DNA of 10,200 nucleotides from Gammaproteobacteria bacterium (GTDB taxonomy: Bacteria > Pseudomonadota > Gammaproteobacteria > Halothiobacillales > Halothiobacillaceae), in assembly GCA_029335925.2 (NCBI GenBank), contig JARJMX020000098.1:1-10200 (forward strand), read 5' to 3'. The notes beneath the pieces are model-generated. The model ran no database searches. It was not told the DNA's origin and saw nothing but the letters and a program-made list of their open reading frames with translations. Shown here in pieces: positions 1-6,660 of the stretch. The position numbers and the translations under genes were made by a program. Numbering within the stretch: position 1 is the stretch's first letter; each line of letters opens with the position of its first letter.

Positions 1-17
1 CCTGTGCCCAGCCCTTC

Positions 18-184
18 GGGGACGCTTCGCGCCCCATGGTTGTTCAGGTAACCATGGTGATATGTGCCGCGCGACGTTCTCGAAAGCCGAACCCCGTAGG
101 GCTTCCGGTATGGATGCCGGAAGGGCCAAAGAGGAGGACTAGGCGAGTTGAAAAAGGGCAGGAAGCCTTTTTTCAATGTTCTGT
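18..184 (+). repeat. Multi-hairpin intergenic repeat, copy 1
   Basis: This stretch matches 5056-5220 in the same orientation. From 58 to 155 I count only about seven substitutions, all transitions, plus two small indels. It folds as four successive hairpins: 18-35 (GGGG and CGC arms with one bulged A, loop TTC), 34-57 (CCATGGTT with AACCATGG), 102-123 (8-bp stem, loop ATGGAT) and 148-176 (TTGAAAAAGG with CCTTTTTTCAA, one bulged T). Hairpins 1 and 2 share two bases. The linker between hairpins 2 and 3 and the AGAGGAGGAC segment after hairpin 3 are the best-conserved unpaired parts. No ORF in it looks real. It could be a REP/MITE-like non-autonomous element or a structured RNA segment; which strand is transcribed is not known. 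Confidence 0.8.
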
Positions 185-185
185 T

Positions 186-213
186 AAATAAAACCGTCTG
201 GCCCAGCGGGGCC
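186..213 (-). terminator. Possible terminator of the H-NS-like gene
   Basis: Read on the minus strand, a perfect 5-bp hairpin (GGCCC, loop CGCT, GGGCC) at 213-200 lies 16 bases after the stop codon. It is followed by AGACGG and then a T-rich run (TTTTATTT, 193-186). The six-base gap between stem and T-run makes it weak. It sits just outside the right end of repeat copy 1. Confidence 0.4.
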
Positions 214-229
214 TTGAAATATTCAGCGA

Positions 230-574
230 TCAGGAGATCAGGAAGTCTTCCAGGCGTGCCCCCTGTTCCAGACGTTGGCGGAGCCAGACGGGTTTTTGGC
301 CGCGACCGGTCCAGGTCTGCTCGGGACGATCGGGGTTGCGATATTTCGGGGCGACCTTCGAGGTGGTTGTGCGTGCAGGTTTGCGAGAGGGCTTATCCAA
401 ACCCAAAAGTTCAGCGACGGAAATGCCCAGTTGTTCGGCGGTCAGTTCGACCTGGCGGCGCAGCTCGCTGGCTTTTTTGGCTTTGGCCTGGCGAATACTG
501 GCCTCGGCACGCTTGATCAGGGTTTCGAGCTCTTCGATACTGAACTGGCTAAGGTCAATAGAATCAATATTCAT
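230..574 (-). CDS. H-NS family nucleoid-associated DNA-binding protein
   Basis: A 114-aa protein of the H-NS/HvrA/BpH3 type. Family members oligomerise through an N-terminal helical region and bind curved or AT-rich DNA through a small C-terminal domain, organising the nucleoid and silencing genes. Residues 1-45 are helical and charged (FSIEELETLIKRAEASIRQA), fitting the coiled-coil oligomerisation part. A linker rich in K, R, T and P spans about 60-77. The C-terminal domain contains YRNPDRPEQTWTGRGQKP at 78-95, with the AT-hook-like TGRGQKP core at 89-95. The frame stays open upstream to 640. I chose the ATG at 574 because AAGGA (plus positions 583-587) lies 8 bases before it, and because the extra 22 residues look untranslated and would start upstream of the predicted -10. 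Its length is normal for the short members. It lies downstream of the TPR gene with a 69-bp gap holding its own promoter. Targets cannot be told from sequence. Confidence 0.92.
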   Translation of the reverse strand: MNIDSIDLSQFSIEELETLIKRAEASIRQAKAKKASELRRQVELTAEQLGISVAELLGLDKPSRKPARTTTSKVAPKYRNPDRPEQTWTGRGQKPVWLRQRLEQGARLEDFLIS

Positions 575-582
575 GATACGGA

Positions 583-587
583 TCCTT
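583..587 (-). promoter_or_regulatory. Ribosome binding site of the H-NS-like gene
   Basis: AAGGA on the minus strand, 8 bases before the ATG at 574. It supports the shorter start over the upstream in-frame ATG at 640. Confidence 0.65.
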
Positions 588-617
588 AGGTGGTAAAGGT
601 TAGGATAACGATGCTCA

Positions 618-647
618 ATTCTATTGAAGTGTAGAAGCAATGATCAA
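618..647 (-). promoter_or_regulatory. Sigma-70-like promoter for the H-NS-like gene
   Basis: On the minus strand, TTGATC (plus 642-647) and TAGAAT (plus 618-623) are separated by 18 bases. This is a 4/6 and a 5/6 match to the -35 and -10 consensus. The -35 overlaps the stop codon of the upstream TPR gene. The surroundings are clearly more AT-rich than the flanking genes, as often seen where H-NS proteins regulate their own promoter. The transcript start would be near 611, giving a leader of about 35 bases. Confidence 0.5.
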
Positions 648-1783
648 GAGGATTTCGCGGTAAGGAAGGTCGTGCGGTCAAAAAGCCAGGTTCCGGTTTC
701 ATGGTGGGTCTCGATCATTTTCATGGTTGCGGCGATGATCCCATCCTCCAAACGCATCCTTTCCCTTTCCATCCACTCTATGACTTCAGTTTCGTGGATC
801 CCTTGTAGCCGTGCGCAGCCGAGGAAGGTTGTGATGGCCATGCGATGAAGCTCGGCGTGGCGGGGCCGTGAGGAGGGCAGTTTTTCGATAACGGCAATAA
901 CCGCGGCGGCGACCTGGGCAGCCTCGGGCTTGGCTTTCTGGTCCTCGCGCATGAATAGCCAGGCCTGTGCATTCATCAGGCCTTCCATTGGGCCCTCCTG
1001 CGCTAGCATCAGCCACAGTGCCTGCCAGACGGCGTCGCGTCGCGAGCGTATGCGTCCAAGCTGGAAGAGAGTATGAGCGAGCTCCGGCCATAGCCTGGCC
1101 CGCACGAGTGCTTCGATGGCCTCTTGGCGCAGCGATTCCTCGGCCTCGGCATGTCCCTCGTCGCGGGCGATCTCGGTCAGCTCTAACAGGGCGCGGGCCT
1201 CGTCCTCTGCACGCCCCGCCCGACGCGCGATTTCGATCACCGTCAGCCACTTGTCGGCCGACTGGGTGTTGTCACCCAGCTCGCGTAGCAGTCGGGCGAG
1301 GGCGATTTCGCAACGCAGCCAACCGGCATGATCGTCCAGGGATGCCAGCAGGCTGGCAGCCTGTTCCAGCGCCTGCCAAGCGCGCAGACCCTTGCCCTGT
1401 TGTCGGCAGAGGATGGCGAGGTGTTCGAGCATGTCCGCGCGGATGGCGCGCAGCGCGTCCTCCTGTGGTTCGCCAAGCTGCTTCAGTGCCTGCTCGAGAT
1501 GGCCAATGGCTTGGGCTGAGTCACCCATGGCATGTTCGGCGAGGCCCAGGGTGTGCAGCAGGGCGAAGTCCGGCCCGGCGGCCAGGGCCCGCTCCGCCAC
1601 CTCGCGCGCCTCGGCTGGTCGCCCCGCGTCGAGCAGGGCATAGGCCAGGTGATCGGCGGTCTCGCAGGCGATGGAGTGCGCCTTCTCGGCGAGGGCATCT
1701 TCGAGCAGCTGGCGCTGGCTTGCCTCGTCGAGGCGGCCGGTACGCAAGGCCTGCAAACGGGCGTGGAGTGTGGGGGTGGGCAT
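644..1783 (-). CDS. TPR-like helical repeat protein of unknown function
   Basis: A 379-aa protein I do not recognise by family name. It is almost entirely alpha-helical with repeating helix pairs of TPR type. One repeat at about 43-75 (ADHLAYALLDAGRPAEAREV and following) has the small and aromatic spacing of a TPR, and the next spans about 76-105 (LHTLGLAEHAMGDSAQAIGHLEQAL). Further, weaker pairs run through 116-260. There is no signal peptide, transmembrane helix or catalytic motif, so it is probably a cytoplasmic scaffold. The C-terminal third (about 275-379) is less repeat-like and has several Met and Trp residues (EVIEWMERERMRLEDGI). The start at 1783 has a weak upstream AAGGG ten bases away. 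It is divergent from the M16 peptidase gene and followed by the H-NS-like gene on the same strand. Partner and process are unknown. The coding frame is well supported by amino-acid composition. Confidence 0.8.
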   Translation of the reverse strand: MPTPTLHARLQALRTGRLDEASQRQLLEDALAEKAHSIACETADHLAYALLDAGRPAEAREVAERALAAGPDFALLHTLGLAEHAMGDSAQAIGHLEQALKQLGEPQEDALRAIRADMLEHLAILCRQQGKGLRAWQALEQAASLLASLDDHAGWLRCEIALARLLRELGDNTQSADKWLTVIEIARRAGRAEDEARALLELTEIARDEGHAEAEESLRQEAIEALVRARLWPELAHTLFQLGRIRSRRDAVWQALWLMLAQEGPMEGLMNAQAWLFMREDQKAKPEAAQVAAAVIAVIEKLPSSRPRHAELHRMAITTFLGCARLQGIHETEVIEWMERERMRLEDGIIAATMKMIETHHETGTWLFDRTTFLTAKSS

Positions 1784-1815
1784 AGTGCGGGAACCCTTGT
1801 CGCAGCGGGGTTGGA

Positions 1816-1844
1816 TCGGGAGAAGAAAAGACGCATGGTATCAT
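1816..1844 (+). promoter_or_regulatory. Possible extended -10 promoter for the M16 peptidase
   Basis: In the 117-bp divergent gap, TGGTATCAT (1836-1844) reads as an extended -10 (TG, one base, TATCAT). The hexamer 17 bases upstream (1816-1821) is a poor -35, which extended -10 promoters tolerate. The start of transcription would be near 1851, leaving a leader of about 50 bases before the ATG at 1901. No good promoter for the opposite TPR gene stood out. Confidence 0.35.
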
Positions 1845-1900
1845 CCAGTCACTTTTCCCTGTCGAACCGCCGCGTCCCGTACGGCCAAGAAAATCAAGAT

Positions 1901-4816
1901 ATGCATGCATCTATGAATACCCATCCCTCCTTCGCCTTTAAGCGCCGCCAGTGGATCGAGGCGCTGCAGCTGCACGTCGACGAGTATGAGCACATCGCCA
2001 CCGGCGCGCGCCATTTCCATCTGGCGGCCAGGGACAATAACAATGTGTTTTTGGTCGGCCTGCGCACGGTACCGCAGGATTCGACCGGAGTGGCGCATAT
2101 TCTCGAGCACACCGTCTTGTGCGGCAGCAAGCGCTTCCCGGTGCGCGATCCGTTCTTCATGATGACGCGCCGCTCGCTCAATACCTTTATGAATGCCTTT
2201 ACCTCGAGCGACTGGACGGCCTATCCCTTTGCCAGCCAGAATCGCAAGGATTTCATGAATCTGCTGGATGTATACCTCGATGCGGTGTTTTTCGCCCGCC
2301 TGGATGAACTGGATTTCGCCCAGGAAGGTCACCGGGTCGAGTTCGTCAAGATGGATGATCCCGAGAGCGAGCTCGTTTTCAAGGGTGTGGTTTACAACGA
2401 AATGAAGGGGGCGATGAGCAACCCCGTCAGCGTGCTGTGGCAGTCGCTCACCAAACATGTTTACCCGACCGTGACTTATCACCACAACAGCGGTGGTGAT
2501 CCGGAAGCGATTCCTGATTTGACCTATGAGCAGCTGGTGGCGTTTTACAAGCGCCATTACCATCCTTCCAATGCCGTCTTCCTGACCTATGGCGATATCC
2601 CCGCAGCCGAGCTGCAGGCGATGTTCCAGGACAAGGCGCTGAAGCACTTTGCCCGCATCGACCCGAATACTGCTGTTCCGCCCGAGCAGCGCTATGCCGA
2701 GCCGAAAGCGGTGAGCGAGCCTTACGCGGTGGAGGGCGAAACGGCGGATAAGACCCACGTCGTGGTTGGCTGGCTTTTGGGCGAGAACACCGACCTTGAG
2801 GGGGTGTTGGAGGCCCAGCTCTTGTCCGGCGTGTTGCTCGACAACAGCGCTTCCCCGCTGATGCAGGCGCTGGAGACCACCAAGCTCGGTAGCGCACCCT
2901 CGCCGCTGTGTGGGTTGGAGGATTCCCCTCGCGAGATGCTGTTCGCCGCTGGGGTGGAAGGATCCAATCCGGAACATGCTGGGGCTATCGAGCGGCTGAT
3001 CTTCGATGTGTTGGAAAAGGTGGCGACCGAGGGCGTGCCGCAGGAAGCCGTCGAGGCCGTGTTGCACCAGCTTGAACTCTCACAACGCGAGATCACGGGG
3101 GACTCTTATCCCTATGGCCTGCAGTTAATTTTGCACGCCCTCCCTGCGGCGATCCATGGGGGGGATCCGGTCGCCCTGCTCGATATCGAACCTGTGCTGG
3201 CGACCTTGCGTGAGCGCATCAAGGACCCGGCGTACATCAAGGGCCTGACACGCCGCCTTTTGCTCGACAATCCCCACCGGGTGCGCCTCGCCTTGGTGCC
3301 GGATGCCGGGTTGGCCGCACGTAAGATCGAGGCCGAGAAAGCCCGTCTGGCTGAACTCAAGGCCAGGATGAGCGAGGAGGATAAGCAGCGGGTGATCGAG
3401 CAGGCGCGGGCCTTGCTGGCGCGCCAGGCACAGCAGGATGATCCAGATATCCTGCCCAAGGTCACCCGCGAGGACATTCCTGGGACGCTTGATATCCCTA
3501 GGCCCGTGCGGGTCGATACCGCCCCCCGCCGCACCACTTGGTTCGACTCCAGCACCAACGGCCTGGTCTACAGCCAGGTCGTCATGCCTTTGCCGCAGCT
3601 GGATGATGACGAGCTGGATCTGCTGCCCTACGTCACCAGTATGCTGAGTGAGGTGGGGGCGGGGGGACACGATTATCTCGCCATGCAGCAGCGGCTGGCG
3701 GCAGTCACCGGCGGTATCCATGCCTATGCCTCGGTGCGCGCTGAGCTCGACGACGAGCAGCGCACCCGCGGCTACGTGGTGTTGTCCGGCAAGGCGCTGG
3801 CGCGCAACGGCGCAGCCTTGCACGAGCTGATGAGCGAGATACTGGAGAGCGCACGTTTCGACGAACTGCCGCGTCTGCGTGAGCTAGTGGCCCAGACCCG
3901 CTTCGCCCGCGAACAGGGCGTGACCTCCGCCGGTCACAGCCACGCGATGGCCATCGCCGCCTCGCGCCTGTCGCCCTCTGCCCGCCTCGCGCACCGCTGG
4001 AGCGGTATGGCTGGGCTTAAAGCACTCAAGGCGCTGGATGATGGATTGGACAAGGCCGAGCGCCTGGAAGCCTTCGCCGAACGTCTAGCCGCACTGCACC
4101 GCAAATTGGTCGAGGCGCCGCGCGAGTGGCTGATGGTGGCCGAAGGGCGCAGTTTCGAGTTGCTCGAGAAGGCGCAGGCGAGCTATTGGGGAGAGCGTTT
4201 GGCGGGCACCTCCGTGCTCGCCCTGCCGGGGACCCGCGCGGCCACCCGCGAGGCTTGGCTGATCAATACCCAGGTCCATTTCTGCGCCAAGGCCTATGCG
4301 GCTGTGCCGATCGACCACGCCGATGCCGGCCCGCTGGCCCTCCTTGGGGCCTATCTGCGCAACGGCTTCCTGCACCGTGCCATCCGCGAGCAGGGCGGCG
4401 CCTACGGCGGCGGGGCGAGCTACGATCCGGAATCCGCGAGCTTTCGCTTCTATTCCTACCGTGATCCCCGTCTGTCCGACACGCTGGCCGATTTTGATCG
4501 TGCCATCGATTGGTTGCACGGCGAAGGCCACACCGCCCAGGCGCTGGAGGAGGCCCTGCTGTCGGTCATCTCCAGCATCGACAAGCCGGGATCGCCCGCA
4601 GGCGAGGCGAAGAAGGCCTTCCACAATGCCTTGCATGGCTTGACCCCGGAGCGCCGCATGGCCTACCGCAGTCGCCTGTTGGACGTCACCCTGGATGACT
4701 TGCGCCGTGTTGCCGAGCGCTATCTTACTCCCGCGCAGGTTAGCATCGGTGTGCTGACCCACAGTGGGGCACGCGCCGAGGTCGAGGCGCTGGGGCTTGC
4801 CGTCGAGCAGCTCTGA
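1901..4816 (+). CDS. M16C zinc metallopeptidase, presequence protease (PreP) type
   Basis: A 971-aa insulinase/pitrilysin-family peptidase of the PreP (M16C) group. Family members enclose and degrade unfolded peptides; here it probably clears peptides in the cytoplasm, as no signal peptide is visible. The inverted zinc motif HILEH is at 66-70 (ligands H66 and H70, catalytic E69). The third ligand is E167 in YNEMKG, 97 residues after H70, the same spacing as in human PreP (H108 to E205). NTFMNAFTSSDWTAYPFASQ at 94-113 is typical of the group. A charged helical linker at about 472-515 joins the two halves. The C-terminal half has the substrate-binding Arg/Tyr pair in REQGGAYGGG (R829, Y835). 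The length is normal for bacterial members. The frame is open back to 1532, but that part is antisense to the TPR gene. ATG 1901 or 1913 (HPSFAFK start) fits homologs; neither has a clear ribosome binding site, and 1835 lies inside the predicted promoter. Confidence 0.9.
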   Translation: MHASMNTHPSFAFKRRQWIEALQLHVDEYEHIATGARHFHLAARDNNNVFLVGLRTVPQDSTGVAHILEHTVLCGSKRFPVRDPFFMMTRRSLNTFMNAFTSSDWTAYPFASQNRKDFMNLLDVYLDAVFFARLDELDFAQEGHRVEFVKMDDPESELVFKGVVYNEMKGAMSNPVSVLWQSLTKHVYPTVTYHHNSGGDPEAIPDLTYEQLVAFYKRHYHPSNAVFLTYGDIPAAELQAMFQDKALKHFARIDPNTAVPPEQRYAEPKAVSEPYAVEGETADKTHVVVGWLLGENTDLEGVLEAQLLSGVLLDNSASPLMQALETTKLGSAPSPLCGLEDSPREMLFAAGVEGSNPEHAGAIERLIFDVLEKVATEGVPQEAVEAVLHQLELSQREITGDSYPYGLQLILHALPAAIHGGDPVALLDIEPVLATLRERIKDPAYIKGLTRRLLLDNPHRVRLALVPDAGLAARKIEAEKARLAELKARMSEEDKQRVIEQARALLARQAQQDDPDILPKVTREDIPGTLDIPRPVRVDTAPRRTTWFDSSTNGLVYSQVVMPLPQLDDDELDLLPYVTSMLSEVGAGGHDYLAMQQRLAAVTGGIHAYASVRAELDDEQRTRGYVVLSGKALARNGAALHELMSEILESARFDELPRLRELVAQTRFAREQGVTSAGHSHAMAIAASRLSPSARLAHRWSGMAGLKALKALDDGLDKAERLEAFAERLAALHRKLVEAPREWLMVAEGRSFELLEKAQASYWGERLAGTSVLALPGTRAATREAWLINTQVHFCAKAYAAVPIDHADAGPLALLGAYLRNGFLHRAIREQGGAYGGGASYDPESASFRFYSYRDPRLSDTLADFDRAIDWLHGEGHTAQALEEALLSVISSIDKPGSPAGEAKKAFHNALHGLTPERRMAYRSRLLDVTLDDLRRVAERYLTPAQVSIGVLTHSGARAEVEALGLAVEQL

Positions 4817-4891
4817 GGCTGGCATGAGGACAATCAAGGGGCGGCAGGGCGTGTCACAAGCAGTCCTGATGCGCCTTGAATAAAGACCATT

Positions 4892-4920
4892 CCCGCAGCA
4901 AGCGACGCGGGTATCGGTTT
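4892..4920 (+). terminator. Weak terminator candidate after the M16 gene
   Basis: CCCGC (4892-4896) pairs with GCGGG (4907-4911) across a 10-base loop. A pyrimidine-rich but interrupted stretch follows (TATCGGTTTC). It is the only such structure soon after the M16 stop. The long loop and broken T-run make it doubtful, so read-through into the hairpins further downstream is possible. Confidence 0.25.
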
Positions 4921-4991
4921 CTTCCTCTCGTTCGGGGCAGGTCCACGTTGTTCCACAGCCTGAGGAGGCTTGGGGTGGCCTGTACGGCTAA

Positions 4992-5013
4992 GGCGAGCCA
5001 TGGATGGCTTGCC
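4992..5013 (+). repeat. Hairpin with ATGGAT hexaloop
   Basis: GGCGAGCC (4992-4999) pairs with GGCTTGCC (5006-5013) over 8 bp, with one G-U wobble on the plus strand. The loop is exactly ATGGAT. The same hexaloop on 8-bp stems of different sequence occurs at 102-123 and 5139-5160. The plus-strand fold is better, since the wobble becomes an A-C mismatch on the minus strand. Confidence 0.65.
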
Positions 5014-5055
5014 CGAAGATTAATCACGATAACCGATTGATCTTCAATGTCTTTC

Positions 5056-5220
5056 TGGACGCTTTGCGTCCCACGGTTGTTCCAAACAACCATGGTGACA
5101 TGTGCCGCGACGTTCTCGAAGGCCGAACCCCGTAGGGGCTTCCGGCATGGATGTCGGAAGGGCCAAAGAGGAGGACCAAGTGAGTTGAAAAGGACACGAT
5201 ACCCTTTTTCAACATCCTGT
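5056..5220 (+). repeat. Multi-hairpin intergenic repeat, copy 2
   Basis: This is the second copy of the element at 18-184. Its four hairpins are 5057-5071 (GGACGC, loop TTT, GCGTCC), 5071-5095 (11 pairs with one C-A mismatch, loop CCA), 5139-5160 (8-bp stem, loop ATGGAT) and 5184-5213 (GTTGAAAAGG with CCTTTTTCAAC, one bulged T). The stems are kept although bases differ from copy 1. In hairpin 3, for instance, GGT/GCC in copy 1 becomes GGC/GTC here, pairing in both. The right end touches the stop codon of the PIN-PhoH gene. Hairpin 4 begins seven bases after that stop when read on the minus strand and might help end its transcript, but it lacks a clean T-run. Confidence 0.8.
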
Positions 5221-6638
5221 CAGAGCCTTTCCGAGGCGAATTCCGCCAGACGCGAGCGTTCGCTGCGCAGGAGAGTGATGTGGCCGCCGTGTGGCCAGCC
5301 CTTGAAGCGGTCGACGACGTAGGTGAGGCCGGAAGTGGTCTCGGTCAGGTAGGGGGTATCGATCTGGGCGATATTGCCCAGGCAGACGACCTTGGTGCCG
5401 GGGCCGGCGCGGGTGATGAGGGTTTTCATCTGCTTCGAGGTCAGGTTCTGCGCCTCGTCGATGATGAGGAACTTGTTCTGGAAGGTACGCCCGCGCATAA
5501 AGTTGAGCGAGCGGATCTTGATCCGCGCGCGCACCAGGTCTTGGGTGGCCTGACGCTCCCAGCTGCCGCCCCCCTCGGTGCGGGTGAGGACCTCGAGGTT
5601 GTCCATCAGGGCTCCCATCCACGGGGTCATTTTTTCCTCCTCGGTACCGGGCAGAAAGCCAATGTCCTCGCCGACCGGGACCGTCACCCGAGTCATGATG
5701 ATCTCGGAGAACAGATTCTTCTCCAGGGTCTGCGCCAGCGCGGCGGCTAGGGTAAGCAGAGTCTTGCCCGTGCCCGCCTGCCCGAGCAGAGTGACGAAGT
5801 CGATCTCCGGGTTCATCAAGAGGTTGAGGGCAAAGCTCTGCTCGCGGTTGCGCGCGTTGATGCCCCATACCGTGTTCTTTGGCAGGGTGTAGTTGATGAC
5901 GGTCTCGACGACGGCGGCACCATCGGGATCGAAGCCGCGCACGATTCCCTCGAACGGTGCATGGCCATCCAGATAAAGAAACTGGTTCACCTGCCAGGTG
6001 CTGGTCAGTGGGCCATGGATGCGGTAAAAGCTGCGGCCTTCCTCTTGCCATGCGTGCAAGTCCTTGCTGTGCGTGCTCCAGAAATCCTCCGGCAGGGCGG
6101 CGACGCCGGTGTAGAGCAGGTCAGCATCCTCCAGGACCTGGTCGTTTTCGTAGTCCTCCGCGCGGATCCCGAGCGCAGTCGCCTTGATGCGCAGGTTGAT
6201 GTCCTTGGAGACCAGCACCACTTGGCGCTCGGGCATCTGTTGCATGAGGGCGAGGGTGACGGCGAGGATGGCATTGTCCGCCTTGGCGCCGGCGAGCATC
6301 TGCGGCAGCGGCGCGTCGAGCGTGCGGGTTTGGAAGTACAGTCGACCGGTGCAACCGCGCAGATGGGCGTCCTGAAAGGGCAGGGTGGTGATCGGCAGTC
6401 CGGCCTCGATCTCGGCGACATCGGCATCGGCCATCAGGTCGGCGAGAAAGCGGCTGGCCTGACGGACATTGCGCGCGATCTCGGAGCTACCCTTCTTGAT
6501 GCCATCCAGCTCTTCCAGCACGACCATCGGTAGGTAGATGTCATGCTCGTGGAAGCGAAACAGGGCGGTGGGATCGTGGATCAGGACATTGGTGTCGAGG
6601 ACGAACAGGCAGGGACGGGGGCGTTCGCGATGGATCAT
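5220..6638 (-). CDS. PIN domain-PhoH ATPase fusion (PhoH2 type)
   Basis: A 472-aa two-domain protein. Studied PhoH2 proteins couple an RNase-type PIN domain to an ATP-dependent RNA helicase-like PhoH domain. The N-terminal PIN domain (about 10-150) shows FVLDTNVLIHDP (D15), LEELDGIKKG (E43), D121 in ADNAILAV and SKD (D146), the acidic residues expected to bind metal. The PhoH ATPase (about 250-470) has Walker A GQAGTGKT at 286-293, Walker B LIIDEAQN at 391-398, GNIAQIDTPYL at 421-431 and an Arg-containing LLRSERS at 456-462. All key residues are present, so it is likely active. The start at 6638 has only a weak GGA before it. It is the last gene of a probable gcvR-bcp-phoH2 operon, 22 bp after bcp, and may be translated partly by coupling. 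Its role in this cell, such as RNA turnover under stress, is inferred from family only. Confidence 0.93.
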   Translation of the reverse strand: MIHRERPRPCLFVLDTNVLIHDPTALFRFHEHDIYLPMVVLEELDGIKKGSSEIARNVRQASRFLADLMADADVAEIEAGLPITTLPFQDAHLRGCTGRLYFQTRTLDAPLPQMLAGAKADNAILAVTLALMQQMPERQVVLVSKDINLRIKATALGIRAEDYENDQVLEDADLLYTGVAALPEDFWSTHSKDLHAWQEEGRSFYRIHGPLTSTWQVNQFLYLDGHAPFEGIVRGFDPDGAAVVETVINYTLPKNTVWGINARNREQSFALNLLMNPEIDFVTLLGQAGTGKTLLTLAAALAQTLEKNLFSEIIMTRVTVPVGEDIGFLPGTEEEKMTPWMGALMDNLEVLTRTEGGGSWERQATQDLVRARIKIRSLNFMRGRTFQNKFLIIDEAQNLTSKQMKTLITRAGPGTKVVCLGNIAQIDTPYLTETTSGLTYVVDRFKGWPHGGHITLLRSERSRLAEFASERL

Positions 6639-6660
6639 AATCCGTGGTTTCCGTGGGCGG

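Larger units (their letters stand above)
4817..5055. other. Convergent intergenic region without a convincing gene
   Basis: This is the left part of the 403-bp gap between the M16 and PIN-PhoH genes. It holds a weak terminator-like hairpin (4892-4911) and the ATGGAT-loop hairpin (4992-5013). A 79-codon minus-strand frame (5093-4854) runs into repeat copy 2. It has no recognisable domain or convincing ribosome binding site, so I do not call it a gene. I found no tRNA-like or transposase remnant. Confidence 0.6.

Noticed and set aside
148..516. 122-codon plus-strand frame from repeat copy 1 into the H-NS-like gene
   Set aside because: It starts inside a hairpin and is antisense to the H-NS-like gene; the protein looks random.
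1532..1900. In-frame N-terminal extension of the M16 peptidase (open back to 1532)
   Set aside because: It is antisense to the TPR-like gene, adds sequence without family similarity, and M16C homologs begin near the HPSF segment at 1901/1913.
1841..3067. 408-codon minus-strand open frame inside the M16 gene
   Set aside because: It is antisense to a gene with intact zinc-binding motifs. Its composition (many H, Q, I, G) is that of a GC-rich shadow frame, and it has no domain.
4854..5093. 79-codon minus-strand frame in the convergent gap
   Set aside because: It overlaps repeat copy 2 and the ATGGAT hairpin, has no convincing ribosome binding site, and resembles nothing I know. A remnant coding function cannot be excluded.
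5961..6533. 190-codon plus-strand open frame opposite the PIN-PhoH gene
   Set aside because: It is a shadow of the PIN and linker coding sequence, with no start signal or domain.
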